A stretch of DNA of 64,000 nt, from contig OZ316897.1 of assembly GCA_973895155.1 (NCBI GenBank), positions 6,944,001 to 7,008,000 of the forward strand. Direction: 5' to 3'. The stretch's first letter is position 1. Each line of letters begins with the position of its first letter. The notes beneath the pieces were generated by a model that did no database searches, was not told where the DNA came from, and worked only from the letters and a program-made list of their open reading frames with translations. Source of the DNA: Marsupella aquatica. Lineage: Eukaryota > Marchantiophyta. The position numbers and the translations under genes are program-made. Shown in pieces: positions 53,451 through 64,000 of the stretch.

Positions 53451-56386
53451 TGACTGACCTTACGCCGAGGGAAGAAAGAGTGATTCAACGGGAGAGAGCT
53501 CGACTGCAGCAGCTCGCCGGGTGGCATGATACACAGCAACTGAGAGGGGCAGAAAGAGCTGGTAGCTCCGAAACTGGAAGTGGCGTCGAAGAAGACATAC
53601 CAGAAGAAGAGTCGGTAAGGAGAAGTGAGTCTCCAACCGACATGGGGGAACCAGAGGCACGGCCAGACGAGAGGCCAGGGACTAGATTGAGCCAGCGGTC
53701 GCGCATACATTACAAGGCATTTCATGGGAGAGGAGATGAGGATCCGGACGAATGGTTGGATGATTTCGAGGGAACCACTACAGCAAATGGAGAATCGGCC
53801 ATCAAGATGCAGATTCTTCCCGGCCTGTTCAAGGGTGAGGCTAGGCCTTGGTACAGAGCATTAGATGTGGAAGATCAAGCCATCTGGGATATCTTCAAAA
53901 CACTCTTTGTTAAGGAGTTTCGACCCATTGGAACTTCAGAACTAGCAGTGCTGAAGTTGGGACAACTTCGGTTCAAGGAGAACAAATCCTTCAGGAAGTT
54001 CTTGCAACGCTTTCAGAAACTGGTAAGACGTACAAAGACCAATGCATCTGAAGGTATGCAACTTCAATGGTTGGTGAATGCTTTGCCACAGAAGATGAGT
54101 TTTGCAATTAGGAAGGAGAACCCGGAGACCTTAGCCGAAGCAATTAAGGATATTCAATTATACATTAATGCAGATATCACAAGCCGGAAGAAACAGCTTA
54201 AGTCTGAGAGTTCCTCATCAGAGGAGGGATCACCCCATAAGAAAAAAGATAAGAAGAAGAAACATTCCAAGAAGTCTAGAAGTGATAAGTCAAGCTCGGA
54301 TAGTGGGAGTAGCAAGAGTGAGTCATCTTCTAGTTCTGAAGAAGAAAAAACTAGGAAAAGGAAGGGCAGAAGGAGAGGGAAGACGAAAGTCAAGATGGAG
54401 GCTAAGCCACCAGATAACATCGTAGCCCTTACCGAGCAACTTAAGGCTATCATTGCAGAGGTAAAACCAAAGAAGAAGGTAGTACAGGAGGATAGCTCTG
54501 TATGGTGTGCCTTATGTTATAAAACCGGACACCATAAAGATGCTTGTCCTAAGCTTAATACTAATCATGTTCGGCATGTGGCCGAGATCAGACCATGTCA
54601 GGGAGAAGTAGAGTACTTTTTGGGAGATGCCGCTGATAGTGTTTTCGGCATCAGTGAGACTGGAGCACGAGACCTATCCAACAAACCTGCATCTCTGTGG
54701 TCAGGGTTAAGGAACAATCCAGGAGAGATGTATCCTCGGATTATTCAGAACCCGTCAGTACCTCCTAGGCCGAATGTGCAAAGATTTGCGGCGTGCTATA
54801 ATTGTGGTCAACCTGGCCATTTTGCTAGAGAATGCCCGAATGCACGCAAACAGGGTGATGGACAACCAGCTCAGCTATGTATGGGATGCCGACAGGAAGG
54901 TCATATGCTAGGGCAATGTCCTACTTGGTTGGCAGGCCTGGCCGCAAATCATAAGCTTTTGCCGATCAAGATCTTACCGCCAGGTACTACCCCCGGAGGA
55001 GTTCAAATCAACCACATCGAACTAGGATGGCAAGAGGATGCCGAGGCAGAGTTCGTACCATCTGATGATGAGGCCGAAGCCCTATCAACCTTCTCAGAGG
55101 AGGATTTAGATCATGATTGCTACCGGGTCTCTACTCGATCTACCAGAAGGAAGGAAAGGTGGGATGGGCTGGCCAAAAATAAAGGGAAGGTTACGGAGGA
55201 AAGGATCGACTCTTCGTCAACATCAACAGAAGGAGAAGGGAGGGCTCCGGCAATACAGGTAAGCCATGAGCCCACCAGTGAAACCAATCCTTCACAAGAT
55301 AGCGACTTCAATCGAGATCATCCTAAGTTGTTCTACCCCTCTGTTACGGCTAGTGTTAAGGAACAACTAAGAGAATTAGAAACCCTGGAGAATACCGAAG
55401 CCATTGCCAAGGATGTAAAACGAGCAAAAGCATTGTTTGCTTCGGAAGACCCAACAGCTGTGGAGACTAGCGTGGCAAAACTGGCCGAATCCAAGACGGA
55501 AACACCACCAGAAGAGAAGCCGATTGTTCCCTATGACCTGGCTAAAGATGTACTAGAATCTAGAGTCTCGGCAACAGTAGGTCAACTATTGAAAAATAGC
55601 CCGTACTTCCGGAAGCAATTAAGGAAGGCTATTCTCGGCAAGCCGAGATTACCCAAGGTAGCAACCAGATCCGACGTACTAATGATAGAAGAAGATCAAG
55701 GAGCCCCAGCATTACCATTAATGATTCAAGGAGAATTATTACTACGGGTACCCATCGATGGAGGATCAGGGGTATGTATTATGATTGATTCAACAGCAAA
55801 AGGGTGGGGTCTAACACCGGAGATGACTGGAAGAGTGTTGAACATGGCCAATGGATATCAGGTCATTCCGACGGGAGTGTTAACCGGCATCAAGACAGAG
55901 ATAGGAGGTATCTTCTTTAGCATTAACTATGTAGTAATGAAGCCGGTAAATCCTACGTCATTCCGGCTATTGATTGGTAGGCCATGGCTGTACCTAGCCG
56001 AGGTAATAGAAGATTGGGGTAAAAAGCAGTTCACTTTCGGGACCCCCTCTATCACGGTATCCTGGGACACTAAGGATGACCGTAGGAAAAGCATAAGGGA
56101 AGTAGATGGGTACGATAGTGGACTGGAGTCAGCCGATGAAGTACGTTGGTTAGAATGCTTCACTAACCTAACCGAAGAAGGTGTCTTTGGACCAGAGGTA
56201 CCCCCCAGCGGATTATGGCAAGAACCAATGGAAGGTGACTTGGAAGAAGAAGACGAAGAGGTCGAGGACTGCTTTACAATAGAATCCACCTTTTTAGCTG
56301 CAATTCCGGAGGAAGTTAAGGATGTAGACCAATTGGATGAAACGGCTAAGTGGGGAGCAGTAGCAGGGACAGTGGATTTTCTGTAG
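53450..56386 (+). CDS. Gag-protease polyprotein of element G, 978 aa
   Basis: Intact ORF. The acidic, Arg-rich N-terminus is followed by the retrotransposon Gag core (about 90-245; WYRALDVEDQAIWDIF, then FRKFLQRFQKLVRRTK), which assembles the cytoplasmic particle. A Ser/Lys-rich stretch (245-310) precedes three CCHC zinc knuckles: CALCYKTGHHKDAC (~352), CYNCGQPGHFAREC (~449) and CMGCRQEGHMLGQC (~476). These bind genomic RNA. The aspartic protease has its active site in PIDGGSGVCIM (Asp about 770). The stop at 56384-56386 overlaps the pol frame. Element D, which reads Gln at the matching place, suggests the stop is secondary. The gag AUG is preceded by an overlapping 8-codon uORF. Confidence 0.93.
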   Translation: MTDLTPREERVIQRERARLQQLAGWHDTQQLRGAERAGSSETGSGVEEDIPEEESVRRSESPTDMGEPEARPDERPGTRLSQRSRIHYKAFHGRGDEDPDEWLDDFEGTTTANGESAIKMQILPGLFKGEARPWYRALDVEDQAIWDIFKTLFVKEFRPIGTSELAVLKLGQLRFKENKSFRKFLQRFQKLVRRTKTNASEGMQLQWLVNALPQKMSFAIRKENPETLAEAIKDIQLYINADITSRKKQLKSESSSSEEGSPHKKKDKKKKHSKKSRSDKSSSDSGSSKSESSSSSEEEKTRKRKGRRRGKTKVKMEAKPPDNIVALTEQLKAIIAEVKPKKKVVQEDSSVWCALCYKTGHHKDACPKLNTNHVRHVAEIRPCQGEVEYFLGDAADSVFGISETGARDLSNKPASLWSGLRNNPGEMYPRIIQNPSVPPRPNVQRFAACYNCGQPGHFARECPNARKQGDGQPAQLCMGCRQEGHMLGQCPTWLAGLAANHKLLPIKILPPGTTPGGVQINHIELGWQEDAEAEFVPSDDEAEALSTFSEEDLDHDCYRVSTRSTRRKERWDGLAKNKGKVTEERIDSSSTSTEGEGRAPAIQVSHEPTSETNPSQDSDFNRDHPKLFYPSVTASVKEQLRELETLENTEAIAKDVKRAKALFASEDPTAVETSVAKLAESKTETPPEEKPIVPYDLAKDVLESRVSATVGQLLKNSPYFRKQLRKAILGKPRLPKVATRSDVLMIEEDQGAPALPLMIQGELLLRVPIDGGSGVCIMIDSTAKGWGLTPEMTGRVLNMANGYQVIPTGVLTGIKTEIGGIFFSINYVVMKPVNPTSFRLLIGRPWLYLAEVIEDWGKKQFTFGTPSITVSWDTKDDRRKSIREVDGYDSGLESADEVRWLECFTNLTEEGVFGPEVPPSGLWQEPMEGDLEEEDEEVEDCFTIESTFLAAIPEEVKDVDQLDETAKWGAVAGTVDFL

Positions 56387-56420
56387 GCGTTGTGGCAGAG
56401 CCGACGGGGTCCACAACGCC
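56374..56420 (+). promoter_or_regulatory. -1 ribosomal frameshift signal between gag-pro and pol
   Basis: The heptamer G GAT TTT lies at 56374-56380, in phase with the gag-pro frame. A 5-nt spacer follows, then GGCGTTGTGG (56386-56395), which pairs perfectly with CCACAACGCC (56411-56420) across a 15-nt loop. Slipping back one base at the heptamer leads into the open pol frame. Heptamer, spacer and stem are all conserved in D while loop bases changed. Confidence 0.75.
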
Positions 56421-59400
56421 ATCGATCATCGGCAAGGAATTAAATACCAAGGGATCGGCATACAAGCCGATTACGAGGGCAGAACAAATTGAGGCCCTAT
56501 TAGAAGCCGAGAGAGCACAGCGGCCTAACTCGCAGGAGCAAGAGGTGGATGAGATGGACAGACACGATCCAGAGCCAAGGCAGGAAGGGGAGCCGACCAC
56601 TAATTCAAAACCGAATAGACCGGTAAGGGGACAATCTATGGACACCAAGGAAGGGACCGACTCGGCTAGTCCAGCCGAGATCCCAGTTTATGGAGGTATG
56701 AGATTAGAGAGACTAGAAGCCGAACTGGACCCGAATTTGAAGAAGCAGATTAATATGATCCAAGCACGGCAATATCGGAAGCTCGACTTAGGAGAGGGAA
56801 GAGAACTGAACTTAGGGAGAAACCTAGCACCTGAGCTCGAGAAAGAGATCAGTGACTTATTGATTGAATTTCAGGATGTGTTTGCATGGAGTCACCAAGA
56901 TCTAAAGGGCGTAGATCCAACACTAGGGGAACATCGAATTGATCTCATGTTAGGAGCCAAATCATTTCGACAACCAATTCGAAGGATGAACCCGAAGTAT
57001 TCCCTGCTGGTCAAAACAGAAATCGACAAACTAGTGGAAGCTGGATTCATCACTCCAGTCCTGCATTCAGACTGGGTGTCTCCAATTGTGATAGTTCCCA
57101 AGAAAGCTGGACCCGATGGTAAACCCAAGATCCGGGTTTGTCAGGATTACAGGAAGCTGAATGAAGCAACATTAAAAGACCATTTTCCTTTACCGTTTAC
57201 TGATATGGTACTAGACATGGTAGCCAGTCATGAACTATATTCATTCATGGATGGATACTCTGGTTATAACCAAATCAGGATTCGGCAGGAAGACCAAATC
57301 AAGACGGCCTTCATCACGGAATGGGGGATCTATGTCTTCAATCGTATGCCGTTTGGACTCTGCAACGCACCAGCTATGTTCCAACGATTAATGGTGAACA
57401 TTTTTCATGATTACTTGAGAAAGTTCATGGAAATCTTCATTGATGACTTTGCAGTATTCGGGAAGGCATCGAAACATGCTAAATACCTCAGGAAAACCTT
57501 CATGAGATGTAGGGAGGTGGGTCTCAAGTTACACCCAGATAAATGTTTTTTTGCAGTAACCGAGGGGGTGCTACTAGGTCACAAGGTATCAAGGAAGGGC
57601 ATTGAGATTGACAAAGGTAAGCTAGCAGTATGGCTAGATATCATGCAACCTAAGAACATAAAGGATGTAAGATCCTTCTTGGGATGCATTGGTTACTATC
57701 GCCGGTTCATCAAGGATTTTGCCAAGCTAGCTTTACCATTAACCAATATGCTCAAGGCAGGAGCAGACTTCGAACCCACACCCGAACGAGTCACAGCGGT
57801 GGTAGAATTGAAGCAGATGTTAGTAGAGGCCCCAGTCATGATAGCACCGGACTGGAACAAAGATTTTCATGTTTTTGTAGATGTCTCGGGCTTCTGTATT
57901 GGCTCAGTACTAAGTCAGTTGGATGAGAAAGGAAGGGACCATCCCATATACTTCGCAAGCCGTCAGCTTGCCGATGCCGAACGGAACTACTCTACCACGG
58001 AAAGAGAAGCATTAGGAGTCATTTATTCTTGTAAAAAGTTTAGGCATTATTTACTAGGGTACAAGGTAATCTTTCATATTGATCATGAAAGTTTGAAGTA
58101 CCTAGTCAATAAGCCGGACCTTACAGGCAGAGTAGCAAGATGGATTTTGCTATTACAGGAGTTTGACTATGAGCTGAGGATCAAGCCAGGAAAGTTACAT
58201 GCCAATGCCGACTTCTTTTCAAGGATCACAGGTAAACCTGCCACAGATTGCATCGATGATCGATTCCCCGACGAGGAGCTATTCGTTGTGGAAATAGCTG
58301 GTACATGGTACCCTGAGATTTTACAATTTCTCAGCACTTCCAGATTACAGCCAGGATTAAGCCGAGAGCAAGCCGCAGTCTTTGTGCGGAAGGTCAGACA
58401 GTATCAGTGCATTAAAGGCATACTGCACAAGCATGGAATCAACGGCACGATTCAAAGGTGTTTGGAGAAGAGAGAGTTAAAACGAGTCCTACGGGCCATG
58501 CATGAAGAGGAGGCCGGAGGACATTTTGCCCCAGTAACCACGTCTAAGAAGATATTAAATGCCGGTTACTGGTGGCCCACCTTGCACAAAGATGTCTATC
58601 AGTTTATCAAACAATGCGATCCTTGTCAACGAGCGGGAGGACCAAGGGCGTCCACCAGGCATCCACTGCACCCTATTCTACCTCTGGCACCATTCGAGAA
58701 GTGGGGTATTGATTACATTGGACCTCTGAAACCACTGACCCACCCTCGACGGAACAAGTACATAATCCTGGCTACGGATTATGCAACTAAATGGGTAGAG
58801 GCCAGACCAACAACGAAGGATGATGCAATTACTACGGCTAGATTCATGTATGAGCAGATCTTCACCAGGTATGGAGCACCCCTAGAATTAGTTAGTGATA
58901 GAGGAACCCATTTTTTGAATGATATAATTAGTCGTTTAAATGAGCAGTATTTAGTTAAACATAGGCCTACTACTCCCTACCATCCAAAGGCAAACGGGTT
59001 GACAGAACGAGCAACCGGAATCATAGGAAAGATATTGAACAAGACAGTAGCTCAGAACAAACTCGATTGGGATGATAAATTGTTTGCTGCTGTTTTTGCT
59101 TACAATCTGGCCTATAAATCCACTACCGGTCATACACCCTTCTTCTTAACCTTTGGACAAGAAGCCCTGGTACCCATGCAACTTGAGATACCGACATTTC
59201 AAGTTACAATTGAGGAAAGAGCCTCAGCGGAGGAGAGCCTAAAGGAGCGAGAATATAGGTTAGAAGCTTTAGAGGAAGCGAGAATGATTTCAGCCGAGAG
59301 AGTAGAATATAGACAGAATATCATGAAGCAGCAGTATGATAAAAGGTTAAAAGTAGTTAGTATTCATACCGGTGATCTTGTGCTACTTTATGACAGTAGG

Positions 59401-59616
59401 TATAGTAGGTTTCCAAGAAAGCTTTACACTCGCTGGTTAGGACCCTTTAGAGTAACCATGATGTTCCCCAATGGCTCCGTGCAATTGGCCAACATTACGG
59501 GAGAGGTATATCCAGTTCGCATCCATTATGACCGCCTCAAGAAATACTATATGGACAAAGATGAAGTTGTTCGCGAGGACGCTTCACAATTAAGTGGGGA
59601 GCTATGTGATGCCTAG
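56374..59616 (+). CDS. Pol of element G: RT, RNase H, integrase
   Basis: Intact frame of about 1080 codons in the -1 frame relative to gag-pro. It has no AUG near its start, so it is presumably made by frameshifting as a Gag-Pro-Pol fusion. RT: VCQDYRKLNEATLKDHFPLP, YSGYNQIRI, MPFGLCNAPAMFQRLM and the catalytic FIDDFAVFG (57434 on). RNase H: VFVDVSGFCIGSVL, ASRQLADAERNYSTTEREAL, HIDHESLKYL. Integrase: zinc-binding CDPCQRAGG, then GIDYIGPLKP, VSDRGTHFLND and LTERATGIIGK (the DDE core), and a GPF-type C-terminus (KLYTRWLGPFRV). No chromodomain. The RT motifs resemble the Athila branch of plant Ty3/gypsy elements. The last codons overlap the polypurine tract, and the stop TAG lies in the first 12 bases of the 3' LTR. 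Confidence 0.95.
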   Translation, partial: GFSVGVVAEPTGSTTPSIIGKELNTKGSAYKPITRAEQIEALLEAERAQRPNSQEQEVDEMDRHDPEPRQEGEPTTNSKPNRPVRGQSMDTKEGTDSASPAEIPVYGGMRLERLEAELDPNLKKQINMIQARQYRKLDLGEGRELNLGRNLAPELEKEISDLLIEFQDVFAWSHQDLKGVDPTLGEHRIDLMLGAKSFRQPIRRMNPKYSLLVKTEIDKLVEAGFITPVLHSDWVSPIVIVPKKAGPDGKPKIRVCQDYRKLNEATLKDHFPLPFTDMVLDMVASHELYSFMDGYSGYNQIRIRQEDQIKTAFITEWGIYVFNRMPFGLCNAPAMFQRLMVNIFHDYLRKFMEIFIDDFAVFGKASKHAKYLRKTFMRCREVGLKLHPDKCFFAVTEGVLLGHKVSRKGIEIDKGKLAVWLDIMQPKNIKDVRSFLGCIGYYRRFIKDFAKLALPLTNMLKAGADFEPTPERVTAVVELKQMLVEAPVMIAPDWNKDFHVFVDVSGFCIGSVLSQLDEKGRDHPIYFASRQLADAERNYSTTEREALGVIYSCKKFRHYLLGYKVIFHIDHESLKYLVNKPDLTGRVARWILLLQEFDYELRIKPGKLHANADFFSRITGKPATDCIDDRFPDEELFVVEIAGTWYPEILQFLSTSRLQPGLSREQAAVFVRKVRQYQCIKGILHKHGINGTIQRCLEKRELKRVLRAMHEEEAGGHFAPVTTSKKILNAGYWWPTLHKDVYQFIKQCDPCQRAGGPRASTRHPLHPILPLAPFEKWGIDYIGPLKPLTHPRRNKYIILATDYATKWVEARPTTKDDAITTARFMYEQIFTRYGAPLELVSDRGTHFLNDIISRLNEQYLVKHRPTTPYHPKANGLTERATGIIGKILNKTVAQNKLDWDDKLFAAVFAYNLAYKSTTGHTPFFLTFGQEALVPMQLEIPTFQVTIEERASAEESLKEREYRLEALEEARMISAERVEYRQNIMKQQYDKRLKVVSIHTGDLVLLYDSRYSRFPRKLYTRWLGPFRVTMMFPNGSVQLANITGEVYPVRIHYDRLKKYYMDKDEVVREDASQLSGELCDA
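59591..59604 (+). other. Polypurine tract of G
   Basis: TAAGTGGGGAGCTA immediately before the 3' LTR. It also encodes the LSGEL end of pol. Confidence 0.75.
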
Positions 59617-62600
59617 ACAGGAATCACTCGGCCGGTTAAGTGGGTAAAGCAGGAAGGCACCCTAGGAACACCTTAGTATAGTGACAAAACAAGGAAAATA
59701 TAAACAATTAGGGGCAACCATGGAACCCGGGCAGAGGCCGGAGGTAAGGCTGAGGGTGAAAACCCGATTAGGGTTAGGGCGCGTTAAGCGTCGGCGGCTA
59801 GGAAGGATCAACGGGAAGAAGGACCGGCAGAGGAGAGGGGTAAGGAGCGCTTGTAGGAGATGGTGGCTCATTTGCGAGCACGAACTAGGCAGACGACTAC
59901 GGGAGGCCAACTACTGTCAGTTGCTTAGGCAAGCACTCGGGGAGAGAGTAGATACCGACGATCAACCTAAGAAGGGTATGAGCAACGTCAATCAAGCGGC
60001 ACATTTCTGGGGATGCCTGTTCGAACGGGCAACTGAGTACATCAAGACTTACGAGGACGAGGAGTCAGAAAGGGCAGCTCGAGAACGGCAGGAGCTCGCT
60101 CAATTGTGGGAGCTGCAGAAGACGGCTTTCTTAGGAGGCGAACTCATCAAGGACGAGTTCCTATGGACGCCTACTTCCAATCAACTCGACGATCTTCTGT
60201 TTTGCAAAGACAGCATCGTCGGCATCCGGGAGGCCATCAAGAACTGCAACGACATACACTGGGAATTAAAGGGTAGCACGGAAAGGTGGACCCAGGCAAC
60301 GGTGCTAGGAGAAACCTCCACGGCAGCAGAGATGAAGAGGAAGGGAGCCGTCAACGATGAAGCCACCCCGGCAAAAAGAACGAGGTCGGCGGCACCAAAG
60401 AAGCCAGCCGAGCAGCAGAGCAGGAGGCAGGGAGAAGCCGAAGAGGAGGAGGTTGATCCCATCAAGGCCATTCCAACCAGGGATGATACCTGGAAGGGCT
60501 GGGCGGCAACCCTACCGGTGGAGGTGCAACTACATTTTGCACGGGAGGAGGATGCATGCTTTACGGCCATGCAGACCAAGAAGTACCAAGGCTTCATGGC
60601 CGGATCCGGCTTGGAGGCCTTTGTAAGATTACCATGGCTGAAGCCGGAGGTACCGGAGTCAGACCTATTAGAATTCGTGGGGTCATGGGAACCCGAGACC
60701 AATTGCACGAGGATATATGGGAAGGATTTCTATCTTACTCCCAAGGTGATTGCCGAAGTGTTTGGCTTGCCGATGGGCAATAAGACCAAAGTTGATACCA
60801 GGAAGACCTTGCCTGACAAGGAGTTCCGGTCGTTCCCCGGGCCATCAACGAAGAATGGCTTCTTCCGGAACACCTGCACCAACCCGCACATAGGAGAGAT
60901 GATCGACTTCTTGTGGGTGACCATGCATTGTAACTTGCCGAGGGCAGAGATCGGCAAGGCACAGGTCTATCTGGCAGAAAGGCCAGACCCAAGCCGGGAC
61001 TACAACGGGTACCTCCTCAACCAATTGAAGAAGATCTTAAAGGAGGAGCAGCAGGTAATCGGCATGGGGAGCGTGTCGCGGCTTGGCTATCACATGCCGC
61101 TGTTGTGCCGGTATGCCAGAGGTCAAACTTTTGCCCCGGTACTTCCCCTGCAGGTAAGGGCACCCGAGGAAGCTCCAACGCCGAGGCCGTTGGCTGAGAA
61201 GCCTCAACCACCTGCTAGTCCTACGATCGAGCAGGTGTTTAGGCCCAGGAAGGAAGACTTGCCGATGCAGCAACCAGGCATGCAGAGTCTGCTGAAACTA
61301 CTGGAGAAAGAAAAGAAATCGGCATCGGCAACAACAACGGCAACGGCAACAATGCAGGACACTACTACAGAGGTAGGCCTACATCGGCTCACAAGAGAAA
61401 ACCCCTTTGCTGGAGACAAGGAGAGAATCAGGCCGGAATCCAAGCCAGGTGTTCGAATGTACGTGGGAACCTCAAGCTCCGAATCTGAGGCAGAATTGCC
61501 TGAAGCTCCTACCGAGGAAGAGGAGAGGGAGAAGCCGGAAATCCAAGAGGTAGAGGAGGCAGTGGAGGACTGCAGCCATGATAATTCCGGCTATGGGTCG
61601 GACCATCACGTTCCAGGAGTAAGGACCTGTGGCCGGTTTGTCCCCACACTTCCAAGGGTAGTGCGAGGGGACCCCAACCAGCAGAGTAGCCCTGAGTCTC
61701 CCCCACCAGATGTTGCTCCCCCGAGCTTCGACGGCATAAAACAGACGGTGCAGGAATTTCAGGAGCGAATCAAGCAGGAGGAAGAGGCCGCCCTGGCTAA
61801 GGAAAAGGATTTACCAGGAGGAGATTGGCCGGAGGACATCAGGCGGCTAGCCGAAAAAGGAAGCAAACCTCTAGCCACGATTGAAGAGATCCGCAGGACG
61901 GCTTGGGAGCAGAGGCCACGATGGGCGATGCCGATCACTTCTACTTACTCCACCTACGCTAAGAATAGAGCCATGGAGTATGGTGAGATGTGTGGGGAAC
62001 TTGCGCTCGGCATCTTTGGAGAGGAGTTGGAGGTAGGACCCTTTTTCCATAGGGAGCAGTTGGAGAAGCACCAATTAGAAGAAGCGGTGGCTTTAGAGAG
62101 AAGCAAGAAGGACGAGGTCATTCGGCGGCTTAGGAGGATGGGAGCCGAGATTTAAGATCTAAGGGCGGCCAAGAAAGCCCAAGATGAACTGCGGATTAAA
62201 CGACATGAGCTGAACATCATGCAGGGGCAGTTGGACGCCGCGCAGGCTGATAATCAGAATATCAAGGATAAACTGACTCAGACGCAGGAAGAGTTGGCCG
62301 ACACGATCAAAGAAAGGGAAAAGTGGAAGCAAGAGCTGAAGAATACAGAGGAGGCCCACATAACAGCCAACAGCCGGGCCATGGCGGAGACCCAAAGAAA
62401 GGAATGGGCGTTGAAAGGGGAGCTCGAGAAAATCCACGGAGCCCTTGAGCAGAAGGAGGTCGAGTTAGGGAAATCCTATCAAGGGATTATGGCGCTGCAG
62501 CAGGAGCTTGCGTCCCTAACGGCCAGCTTCAAGGCCGACCTAAGGGAGAAGGACGAGATGCTCGAACAGACTTACGCCAAGATGAACCAGATGGAGTCTG

Positions 62601-64000
62601 TCATCATTGCAGAGCTCGACAAGGAGCTAAGAGCAACCCAGGAGGAGAAGGCTACCTTGAAGAAGGAATTGGAGGAAGCCCACAGGGAGCAGGAGGAGGC
62701 CAAAAACGAGCTGGAGGGGGCACGTAAGGACCTGGATGAAACCCAAGAGGAGTTGGAGGAAATCACGACGAAGATGGAGAACCTACAGCGGCGGGCCGAC
62801 AACCAAACAGAGCGGCTGAAGAAACAAGCCGCAGTATTTAAATGCTTAGCTGCAGCAGGTCCATCTCCTGTTGGGACAAACCAGTTACCAGGGGTGGTAA
62901 TTGCCGAAGGACAAGCCGCGCCACCTGCACCAGTGCCGGAGGTAAGTGGGAAGGGGAAGGGACCAGCTGCCGAGCCACCAACGAAGAAGAAGCGGAAACC
63001 TTCAGGGTCAAGGAGTAATACGACTTCACAGGCCGTGGTGATCAAGGAGGTAGACCCAGCACCGACCCCAGACAGGGTCACGGCTAAGGATCCAACTACC
63101 CTAGGGGAAGGGGAAGCCGAAGCCGTGGGGGTGGCTGAAGCCGAAGCCGTGGGGATGGCTGAAGCCGAAGCCGTGGGGGTGGCTGAAGCCGAAGCCGTGG
63201 GAGTTGTCGAGGCTGAAGCCGAAGGTGGACCCAGTCAGGCCGATGGAGAGTTGACTCGGTCAAGGGCAGGTAATCTGTCAGTAGGCGGGCCAACGGCAGT
63301 GGCTGAGGAGGAAGTGTTGGGGGCGTCCATTGAGGATCCACCACCGGTGTCGTGACGGTGCAAGGGCGCCGTTCCTTTTAGGGAGGGCGGACGTGGAGGG
63401 AGGAGGCGTGAGTGGGCAGGGCGGGCACGGATCTCCACGTTTAGGATTAGGATCAGAACCAGGAGCGGCCCTGACACTTAGCTTAGTGGGATTGCGGTCC
63501 CACTGGTAGGAGCAACACTTGTGCTCCTGCCTTGCTGTACATAGGTAGATTCGGGCAAGTAGATTACTGTTAAGTAGATTAGGCTTACGATGCAAAGAAT
63601 GGCGGATCCACTACCAGGATAAGTACCTGGGCAGCGGGGAGCTCAGGGCCTCTTCTTTAGCAAGTTTTTAGTTTGCACCAGCCGGGCTGGGATCAAGTAG
63701 TACGAGAAGCTCTCGGTTAGTCATACAGTGACCCTTGTGTATATTCATGTTTCCTCATGCCTAAGAGCTGAATAGAGTTGGCCTCACGGCTTAGTTCGCA
63801 GAACTTGTGTATGAGATGTACTGTTTGTATGGCAAGTGCATGGTATGACTCAGTCAGAATGAGTCATTTTGCTATTTGTGTGTCGCATTAACTTGTGTGA
63901 AGAGTGCCCACATCAACAGAAGGAAGGAAAGTAAGCAGGGGAGTGAGAGTTGGATGTGTCGAGCTGAGAGAGGTCTTAGCGGCTTAACCAAGCCTATTGG
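59605..64000 (+). mobile_element. 3' LTR of element G, cut by window end
   Basis: Starts TGTGATGCC. By alignment with the 5' LTR, about 266 bp including the second hairpin and the CACCACA end lie beyond the window. It keeps the 108-bp segment that the 5' LTR has lost. Confidence 0.95.
59720..63355 (+). pseudogene. LTR-encoded protein gene in 3' LTR, single stop
   Basis: Same gene as 48936-52469 with the full linker (36 codons more). The only break is TAA at 62153-62155 where relatives have a Glu codon (GAAATTGAAGAT region), so it is a G-to-T change after or during insertion. As the genomic RNA of this copy would carry the 3' version, the protein would be made truncated before the coiled coil. 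Confidence 0.88.

Noticed and set aside
56350-56373. Pol starting independently at a GTG at 56350
   Set aside because: GTG is not an expected nuclear start in plants, and the overlap has a complete frameshift signal instead.
58500-59616. Chromodomain at the integrase C-terminus (chromovirus)
   Set aside because: After the GPF-type segment the protein ends within about 50 residues, without chromodomain aromatic residues.

Overview
The window is repeat-rich nuclear DNA from a plant (streptophyte). The evidence is an Athila-like Ty3/gypsy retrotransposon, CACTA (En/Spm-like) DNA transposons with TNPA-like genes and plant-style GT-AG introns, and an EDM2-like PHD exon. I cannot resolve the species. 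The nesting of TE in TE suggests a large, heavily methylated genome. No rRNA, tRNA, CRISPR or prokaryotic feature was seen.

Layout, left to right. 1-2149 is the 3' half of a plus-strand LTR of family A, sitting inside a minus-strand family A LTR (2150-2508). 2509-10690 is low-copy sequence with decayed minus-strand gene remnants (tandem BRCT, EDM2-like PHD) and small tandem duplications. 10690-20777 holds the 5' ends of two CACTA copies in inverted orientation (P and Q). P interrupts a third CACTA copy (R), which has a readable four-exon TNPA-like gene. Q is split by a 4.5-kb solo LTR of family A (TSD ACCAA). 20778-28122 is another CACTA copy (T, minus strand), split by a solo LTR of family A (TSD ATGGT) and one of family B (TSD GAGAG). 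28123-39393 is a decayed minus-strand gypsy element (D) with a family B solo LTR in its RT domain. 39394-48820 holds two truncated plus-strand family A LTRs (E, F); E is split by a 4.0-kb family C solo LTR (TSD CGGTG). 48821-64000 is a young, almost complete family A element (G): a 4560-bp 5' LTR, PBS, gag-protease, RT-RNaseH-integrase, PPT, and a 3' LTR cut by the window end.

The most unusual system is the LTR itself. In family A the pol stop codon lies in the first 12 bases of the LTR, and the LTR then encodes a protein of about 1177 aa (basic N-terminus, a globular domain resembling plant-mobile/transposon domains, a long coiled coil, and an acidic Ala/Pro-rich tail with a nuclear-localisation-like motif). 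It is therefore a U3-encoded gene, so even solo LTRs carry it. Family C, nearly unalignable in DNA, has an LTR gene of the same design. Families A, B and C all carry the same pair of hairpins near the LTR 3' end, with a compensatory base-pair change in C. In G and D, gag-pro and pol are joined by a textbook -1 frameshift signal: GGATTTT, a 5-nt spacer and a perfect 10-bp stem. The gag AUG overlaps the stop of a conserved 8-codon upstream ORF (TAATG).

The sequence also records TE history: perfect TSDs, a natural empty site, frames that rejoin when an insertion is removed, microhomology deletions, and nonsense changes that are almost all C-to-T type.
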